From an uncultured Clostridia bacterium (GTDB lineage Bacteria; Bacillota; Clostridia; Oscillospirales; Ruminococcaceae), in contig CALXKG010000042.1 in NCBI GenBank assembly GCA_944388825.1, positions 1 through 8,629 of the forward strand: 8,629 bases of DNA, in the 5' to 3' direction. The position numbers and the translations under genes are program-made. Positions 4,827 through 8,629 of this stretch are shown here, in pieces. Numbering within the stretch: the stretch's first letter is position 1; the number at the start of each line of letters is the position of its first letter. The notes under the pieces were generated by a model that made no database searches, had not been told where the DNA came from, and saw nothing but the letters and a program-made list of their open reading frames with translations.

Positions 4827-6731
4827 TTAGGCGTCCCGTGCGCCGGCGGCGCGCATCGCGTTTAGGATTGCGATGACCGCGACCCCGACGTCGGCAAAGA
4901 CGGCGTACCACATACTGGTCGTCAGCCCGACTGCCGTCAGCAGGAGGATGCCCAGCTTGACGGTCAGCGCGAAGACGATGTTCTGCCAGACGATCCGCAC
5001 CGTCTTCCGGGCGATCCGGACGGCAGCCGCCAGTTTTTCGGGGTTGTCGTCCATCAGCACCAGGTCAGCGGCCTCGATCGCCGCGTCCGACCCGACCCCG
5101 CCCATCGCGGCGCCGACGTCCGAGAGCATCAGGACCGGCGCGTCGTTGATGCCGTCGCCGCAGAAGAGCACCGTTTTGCCCTTCTGGTGGGCGTCCGCCA
5201 TGATCTGTTCGCAGAGGGCCGCTTTATCCTGCGGCAGCAGCCCCGCGTGCAGCTGGTGGATGCCGAGCTCTTCCGCGACCGGCGCAGCGGAGGCTTCGCT
5301 GTCGCCGGTCAGCATGACGGTTTTCAGCCCCAGCGCCGCAAGATCCCGTACCGCCGCTTTGGCGGTGGGTTTTAACTCGTCCCGGATGAGGATGCAGCCG
5401 AGGTATACCCCCTCTTCGGCAAGGCAGACGACCGTCCCGCGCTCCCGCACTTCCGGGACGGGGATCTGGTGGGCGGCCATCAGCTTTGCGTTGCCGCAGA
5501 GCAGCTGCTTCCCGTCGACGGCGGCGGAGATCCCCTGGCCCGCCAGCTCCTGGTAGCCGCCAATCCGGCCGGGGTCGAGGGGGAGGGTGCAGGCGTCCTG
5601 CAGGGAAGCGGAGATCGGGTGGGCCGAGTAATATTCACAGAGGGCTGCTTTCTGGAGCAGTTCCTCCGGACGGACGCCGGCAGCGGGCAGCACCTTCGAA
5701 ACGGCAAACTGCCCTTTGGTCAGCGTGCCGGTCTTGTCCAGCACCGCGACGCCGGCTTTTGCCAGCGTCTCCAGGGAGATCGAGCCTTTGGCCAGGATCC
5801 CCTTGCGGGAAGCGCCGCCGATCCCGCCGAAGAAGGAGAGCGGCACCGAAATGACCAGCGCGCAGGGGCAGGAGACGACTAAAAACATCAGCGCCTGATG
5901 GACCCAGGGCCCGAACGGCTGCCGCAGGATCAGCGGCGGCAGGAAAGCCAGCAGCGCCGCGCCGATGACGACCGCCGGGGTATAGACCCGGGCGAAGCGG
6001 GTGATGAAGGCCTCGCTCCTGGCCTTTTTGGCTGCGGCGTTTTCGACAAGGTCCATGATCCGCGCGACGGTCGAGTCGGAGTAGGGGCGGGAAACGGTGA
6101 TCTCCAGCAGCCCTTCCTTATTGATGCAGCCGGAGAGCGCCTCGCTGCCGGGGGAGACCGGGCGGGGGACCGGCTCGCCGGTTATGGCGGAGGTGTCCAG
6201 CGCCGACACGCCGCGCAGTACCACCCCGTCCAGCGGGACCCGTTCGCCCGGCCGCACGGCGATGACCGCGCCCGGTTCAATTTCCGCCGGGTCGGCGTCC
6301 ACCAGCCCGTTTTCGGTCTTTAAATGGGCGACGTCGGGGCAGAGGTCCATCAGTTCGCCGATCGACCGGCGGGATTTTGCGACCGCCAGGTGCTCGAACA
6401 GTTCCCCCACCTGGAAGAAGAGCATAACCGCCATCGCTTCGCCGTAGTCGCCGGTGAAAAACGCGCCGATCGACGCGATGCACATCAGGAAGTTTTCGTC
6501 AAAGACCTGCCCGCGGCGGATATTTTTCAGCGCGTCCCAAAGCACTTCCGCCCCTACGGTGAGCCAGCCAGGGATGAAGAAGAAAAGCGCCCCATACCCC
6601 ATAAAAAAGGGGACGGTATGGGAAAAGACCTCCCCCAGGATGAAGAAGGCGGCGCCGGCGAGGATCCGGTACAGGTCTGTTTTCTGTTCTTTTGTCATGC
6701 CGTTTACAAAACGGGTCGCCAGGTTGTCCAT
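4827..6731 (-). CDS. P1B-2-type heavy-metal-exporting ATPase (Zn/Cd/Pb), ZntA/CadA-like
   Basis: ATP-driven cytoplasmic-membrane exporter of divalent soft metals, here most likely Zn(II). 634 residues from the ATG at 6731, chosen because GGAGGG lies 6-7 bases upstream; an ATG at 6746 overlapping the regulator's stop (TAATG) is the alternative. Motifs in order: TGEP actuator loop (184-187), CPC in the transport helix (288-290), phosphorylated Asp332 in DKTGTLT, the HP dipeptide (371-372), TGD (475-477) and GDGINDAP (525-532). Lys592 in QNIVFALTVK and Asp614 in DVGVAV are the TM7/TM8 residues that mark group P1B-2. There is no N-terminal HMA domain or GMTCxxC motif; the protein begins about 18 residues before the first membrane segment. 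It is encoded just after the ArsR-type sensor. Confidence 0.95.
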   Translation of the reverse strand: MDNLATRFVNGMTKEQKTDLYRILAGAAFFILGEVFSHTVPFFMGYGALFFFIPGWLTVGAEVLWDALKNIRRGQVFDENFLMCIASIGAFFTGDYGEAMAVMLFFQVGELFEHLAVAKSRRSIGELMDLCPDVAHLKTENGLVDADPAEIEPGAVIAVRPGERVPLDGVVLRGVSALDTSAITGEPVPRPVSPGSEALSGCINKEGLLEITVSRPYSDSTVARIMDLVENAAAKKARSEAFITRFARVYTPAVVIGAALLAFLPPLILRQPFGPWVHQALMFLVVSCPCALVISVPLSFFGGIGGASRKGILAKGSISLETLAKAGVAVLDKTGTLTKGQFAVSKVLPAAGVRPEELLQKAALCEYYSAHPISASLQDACTLPLDPGRIGGYQELAGQGISAAVDGKQLLCGNAKLMAAHQIPVPEVRERGTVVCLAEEGVYLGCILIRDELKPTAKAAVRDLAALGLKTVMLTGDSEASAAPVAEELGIHQLHAGLLPQDKAALCEQIMADAHQKGKTVLFCGDGINDAPVLMLSDVGAAMGGVGSDAAIEAADLVLMDDNPEKLAAAVRIARKTVRIVWQNIVFALTVKLGILLLTAVGLTTSMWYAVFADVGVAVIAILNAMRAAGARDA

Positions 6732-6745
6732 TTCAGTTCCCTCCA

Positions 6746-7057
6746 TTATTTTTCCAGCAGATGTTCTATCCCGCAGGACAGGATCAGGCGGACGTGTTCG
6801 TCGGCCAGGGCGTAGACCGACGCCTTTCCTTCCCGCCTGGCCCGCACCAGGTCGGCGGCCTTTAAGACCCGCAGCTGGTGGGAGATGGCCGAAGGAGAGA
6901 GGCCGAGGGCGTCGGCGATGCGGCCGACCTGCATCTCCCCCTCCAGCAGGAGGTAGAGGATCCGCACCCGGGTCGAGTCGCCGAAGACCTTATACAGCTC
7001 GGCAAGGTCGTACAGATCTTCTTCGTTCGGCCGCCCGGGCAGGGGCTTAACGGGCAT
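6746..7057 (-). CDS. ArsR/SmtB-family metal-sensing repressor, CzrA/SmtB-like (alpha-5 zinc site)
   Basis: Dimeric winged-helix repressor that releases DNA when metal binds. From the ATG at 7057 it has 103 residues; AGAAGG lies 8-9 bases upstream, whereas the GTG at 7066 would overlap that site. Helices include YKVFGDSTRVRILYLL (22-37) and the recognition helix SPSAISHQLRVLKAADLV (54-71). The C-terminal helix keeps the full SmtB/CzrA alpha-5 metal site, DxH-N10-HxxE: Asp86, His88, His99 and Glu102. The CadC-type ELCVCD cysteine site is absent (EMQVGRIA, 41-48), so a zinc rather than a cadmium/lead sensor is predicted. It is the first gene of a two-gene unit with the ATPase and probably represses both through the operator at 7074-7095. 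Confidence 0.94.
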   Translation of the reverse strand: MPVKPLPGRPNEEDLYDLAELYKVFGDSTRVRILYLLLEGEMQVGRIADALGLSPSAISHQLRVLKAADLVRARREGKASVYALADEHVRLILSCGIEHLLEK

Positions 7058-7073
7058 ATCGTGCACCTTCTTT

Positions 7074-7095
7074 CATATGAGCAGTTGATCATATG
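7074..7095 (-). promoter_or_regulatory. SmtB/CzrA-type 10-2-10 operator of the zinc-efflux unit
   Basis: CATATGAGCA (7074-7083), GT, TGATCATATG (7086-7095): the two half-sites match at 9 of 10 positions, and the pattern follows the family consensus ATATGAnCA-N2-TGnTCATAT. It lies 17 bp before the repressor's start codon and covers the -10 element of its promoter. Confidence 0.88.
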
Positions 7096-7115
7096 TCAAT
7101 GTTAGCACAGGACAA
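7088..7115 (-). promoter_or_regulatory. Promoter of the arsR-ATPase unit, overlapped by the operator
   Basis: Minus-strand TTGTCC (7115-7110) and TATGAT (7093-7088) are 16 bp apart; the -10 is inside the operator, so bound repressor would block polymerase. The start would be near 7081. A perfect TTGACA (7099-7094) with TATGAA (7077-7072) is an alternative, but its start point would fall within the ribosome binding site. Confidence 0.55.
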
Positions 7116-7178
7116 CCCCGCCGTCAAGCGGTATAGCCTAAAAAGATGCCCAATTTTTGCCGGGATTTTTATAGGATA

Positions 7179-7187
7179 TGGTATACT
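7179..7187 (+). promoter_or_regulatory. Extended -10 promoter of the DUF421-DUF4363 unit
   Basis: TGGTATACT (7179-7187) is a TGn-extended -10 with five of six consensus bases. The best -35 candidate, TTGCCG (7157-7162), is 19 bp away. The start would be near 7194, leaving a leader of about 60 nt. Confidence 0.55.
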
Positions 7188-7254
7188 GGACGGCAGGCTG
7201 CTCATACTAGGGAATGATCAAGCCTCCTATACAGCCAGAAAGGCGGTGGTTAAG

Positions 7255-7935
7255 ATGCTGAATATTTTTTTCCGGGCGCTGCTGCTCTACCTGCTGGTGA
7301 TTTTTGCCGTCCGGATGATGGGCAAGCGGCAGCTGGGGGACTTGCAGCCCTCCGAGATCGTGACGACGATCCTGATCGGCAATATCGCCTCCCTGCCGAT
7401 CGAGGAGCCGTCTTTGCCGATGGCGGCGGCCATCGTACCGGTGCTGACGCTGGCCGCCTTTGAGGTGGTGGTTTCGGAAGCGGGGCTGAAATGGCGGCGG
7501 CTCCGGCTGCTCTTCAGCGGGCGCCCGCAGGTGATCATCCGTGAGGGGCGGATCGACCAGCAGGCGATGAAGCGGATCCGGTTTACATTGGACGACCTGA
7601 TGGAAAACCTGCGGGGAGAGGGGGTGTTCGACATCCGGGAGGTGTGGCACTGCGTCGTCGAGACCAACGGGAAGGTAAACGTCCTCCAGAAGTTCCCGTC
7701 CCGTCCGGCGACCCCGGGGGATCTGTCGCTGAAAGGTTCGGACAGCCGCCCGCCTCTGATGGTGATCGCCGACGGGAAGGTCGTCCAAACTGCCATGGAG
7801 CGGATGGGGGTCAGCCCGGCCTGGCTGGACAGGGTGCTGGAACAGAAAAAGCTGCGGCGGGAAGACGTCTTCCTGATGACGGTCGACGGCGGCCGCAAAC
7901 CATTTATTGTTGAAAAAGAGGGACGGAAGGTATGA
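7255..7935 (+). CDS. DUF421 (YetF-like) membrane protein
   Basis: 226-residue protein of the DUF421/YetF family, whose biochemical role is not established; B. subtilis relatives (YetF, YrbG, YdfS and others) are linked to the envelope or spores. The ATG at 7255 is the start that gives the usual YetF N-terminus; an open frame extends upstream to 7093 but through the promoter. Membrane segments lie near residues 5-21, 36-47 and 55-74. GKRQLGDLQPSEIVTTILIGNIAS (23-46) is the hallmark of the family's membrane part. The soluble domain follows with RPQVIIREGRID (90-101), RFTLDDLMENLRGEGVFDIREV (109-130) and VVETNGKVNVLQK (134-146), the standard DUF421 pattern. Its stop overlaps the next gene's start by 4 bp (ATGA), so the two proteins are probably made together and may interact. 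Confidence 0.92.
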   Translation: MLNIFFRALLLYLLVIFAVRMMGKRQLGDLQPSEIVTTILIGNIASLPIEEPSLPMAAAIVPVLTLAAFEVVVSEAGLKWRRLRLLFSGRPQVIIREGRIDQQAMKRIRFTLDDLMENLRGEGVFDIREVWHCVVETNGKVNVLQKFPSRPATPGDLSLKGSDSRPPLMVIADGKVVQTAMERMGVSPAWLDRVLEQKKLRREDVFLMTVDGGRKPFIVEKEGRKV

Positions 7936-8318
7936 AAAGGATGGTGGTTTTGTTGTCGCTGGTCGGGCTGCTGCTGGGATGCGGCGCGGTATCGGAAGGA
8001 TGGCTCCGCCGGTATACGGACGGTCTGCAGGCACAGATGGCGGAATTAAGCCGGGAGGCTGCCGCCGGGGAAAATGTGGGGCATGAGGTCCGGGCGGTAC
8101 TGTCTGAATGGACAGCCTGTCAGAAGTGGCTGGGAGCAGAGGTCCATGAGGACCGTCTGGACCAGTTGGAATCCCACATCAAACGGGCGGAGATGCTCTC
8201 TGGTTTTCCGGATTCGGAGAACTGCAGGCGGGAACTGGTTCTGGAGCTGTTGGAGGTGGGCGACGCCGCCGGTGAGCTGTGGGAGAAGGAACGGCTGTCC
8301 TTTCAGAATATTTTTTGA
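7932..8318 (+). CDS. DUF4363-family small membrane-anchored or lipoprotein
   Basis: 128-residue protein matching the DUF4363 pattern: an N-terminal hydrophobic anchor, a mostly helical body with a WTACQKWLGAEVHEDRLDQLE-type segment, and the C-terminal SFQNIF ending typical of the family. Residues 4-16 are hydrophobic and are followed by GLLLGCGAV; Cys17 could be a lipobox cysteine, although Leu at -2 is not ideal. The body (25-122) is predicted to be helical and outside the membrane. The gene begins inside the last codons of the DUF421 gene. These two families are repeatedly neighbours in clostridial genomes, which suggests that DUF4363 is an extracytoplasmic partner of the DUF421 protein; the function of both is unknown. 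No terminator is visible after the stop, so transcription may continue into the rRNA promoter region. Confidence 0.85.
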   Translation: MKRMVVLLSLVGLLLGCGAVSEGWLRRYTDGLQAQMAELSREAAAGENVGHEVRAVLSEWTACQKWLGAEVHEDRLDQLESHIKRAEMLSGFPDSENCRRELVLELLEVGDAAGELWEKERLSFQNIF

Positions 8319-8338
8319 AAAAAGTTGGCGTCGGGGGG

Positions 8339-8367
8339 TTGACAAATTCTTCTGCCTGTGGTAAGAT
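8339..8367 (+). promoter_or_regulatory. rRNA operon promoter P1
   Basis: Perfect TTGACA (8339-8344), a 17-bp spacer and TAAGAT (8362-8367) with an upstream TGG (extended -10). The predicted start base, 7 nt after the -10, is G8374. Confidence 0.85.
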
Positions 8368-8376
8368 ATGCAAGTC

Positions 8377-8408
8377 GCCGCGAGAACCGGCTGGTTCGAA
8401 AGGGCGGC
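8377..8408 (+). other. Two-part hairpin in the P1 transcript
   Basis: GAACC-GGCT-GGTTC (8384-8397) forms a perfect 5-bp inner hairpin, flanked by GCCGC (8377-8381) and GCGGC (8404-8408), which can pair outside it. It lies just after the P1 start and is probably a leader structure. Confidence 0.45.
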
Positions 8409-8449
8409 ACCCACAGCTGTTACCAGCGTCCAGAGGATTTGAAATGGTT

Positions 8450-8470
8450 TTGGAAGGCACCGCCTTCCAA
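8450..8470 (+). other. Perfect 9-bp hairpin between the two rRNA promoters
   Basis: TTGGAAGGC (8450-8458), ACC loop, GCCTTCCAA (8462-8470). It is followed by GAAAAATTTTC, so there is no immediate T run in either direction. It may pause P1 transcripts or be an RNA-processing signal. The A/T-rich stretch after it (8471-8486) could serve as an UP element for P2. Confidence 0.5.
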
Positions 8471-8490
8471 GAAAAATTTTCAAAAACCCC

Positions 8491-8519
8491 TTGACAAACG
8501 GGAAACGCTGTGGTAAAAT
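8491..8519 (+). promoter_or_regulatory. rRNA operon promoter P2
   Basis: Perfect TTGACA (8491-8496), a 17-bp spacer and TAAAAT (8514-8519), again with CTGTGG before the -10. An A/T-rich UP-like stretch precedes it. The predicted start base is G8526. The core is nearly identical to P1, 152 bp upstream. Confidence 0.88.
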
Positions 8520-8525
8520 AAATAA

Positions 8526-8629
8526 GCTGTCAGCGAGGCAGCGGCGCGAACCGAACGGTAGCGCGGAATGAGGAACTTGAAAATTAAACAATATCGAATG
8601 TGCGAAACGAACGAACCCGGATTCTTTGA
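8526..8629 (+). other. rRNA operon leader, ending at or just before the 16S rRNA 5' end
   Basis: Downstream of P2 there is no open frame with a ribosome binding site. A GC-rich hairpin uses GCGC (8544-8547 with 8561-8564) and ACCG-AA-CGGT (8550-8559). Then comes AACTTGAAAATTAAACA (8574-8590), which resembles the boxA antitermination segment of Firmicutes rRNA leaders and spacers. The final TTTGA would match the opening of 16S rRNA (TTTGAGAGTTTGATC) if the next bases were GAGTTTGATC; those lie outside the window. Confidence 0.75.

Noticed and set aside
7074..7187. Control of the DUF421 unit by the ArsR-type repressor
   Set aside because: The operator is about 85 bp upstream of the DUF421 -10 and does not overlap that promoter; shared control is not supported.
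8384..8400. T-loop-like GGTTCGAAA suggesting a tRNA gene
   Set aside because: No cloverleaf can be drawn: there is no acceptor stem, anticodon arm or D arm at the right distances. The bases form a simple hairpin in the rRNA leader.

Overview
The window looks like a housekeeping and stress-response stretch of a chromosome from a GC-rich member of the Bacillota, most likely class Clostridia (Oscillospirales-like). This rests on AGGAG-type ribosome binding sites, sigma-A promoters with TATAAT and TGnTATAAT elements, the neighbouring DUF421 and DUF4363 genes, a CPBP membrane protein, and a right edge that reads as the start of an rRNA operon. Taxonomy is inferred from gene content and style, not from a marker gene. 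I see no insertion sequence, phage gene, CRISPR array or integration site.

Layout. (1) 1-722, minus: a MerR-family regulator with an effector-binding C-terminus, cut by the left edge. It is divergent from (2) 802-1455, plus: a YitT-type membrane protein. The plus promoter between them has a long 19-bp spacer containing a 5-3-5 dyad, as expected of a MerR-controlled promoter. (3) 1456-1701: two strong hairpins and a candidate ~105-nt small RNA on the minus strand carrying anti-Shine-Dalgarno C-rich stretches. (4) 3341-1702, minus: a two-gene unit of a CPBP-family membrane protein that has lost most of its catalytic residues, followed 2 nt later by tadA (tRNA A34 deaminase). (5) 3630-4730, plus: rsmE (16S rRNA m3U1498 methyltransferase) after a ~155-nt leader, then a small acidic single-pass membrane protein. 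(6) 7057-4827, minus: a zinc-efflux unit of a SmtB/CzrA-type ArsR sensor and a P1B-2 ATPase, behind a clear 22-bp SmtB-type operator. (7) 7255-8318, plus: a DUF421 (YetF-like) and DUF4363 pair with an ATGA start/stop overlap. (8) 8319-8629: no protein gene. It holds two tandem strong promoters with near-identical cores, hairpins and a boxA-like leader, and ends at or within a few bases of where a 16S rRNA gene should begin.

How the parts work together. The ArsR/ATPase pair is a self-contained zinc-homeostasis circuit. When metal binds the alpha-5 site of the sensor, it should leave the operator over the promoter and allow expression of its own gene and the exporter. tadA and rsmE both serve translation accuracy and sit near the rRNA promoters, but they are in separate transcription units. 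The MerR/YitT and DUF421/DUF4363 pairs are envelope-related modules with no assigned biochemical function. The least ordinary signals are the candidate C-rich sRNA, the degenerate CPBP protein and the CxxCxxC acidic membrane protein.
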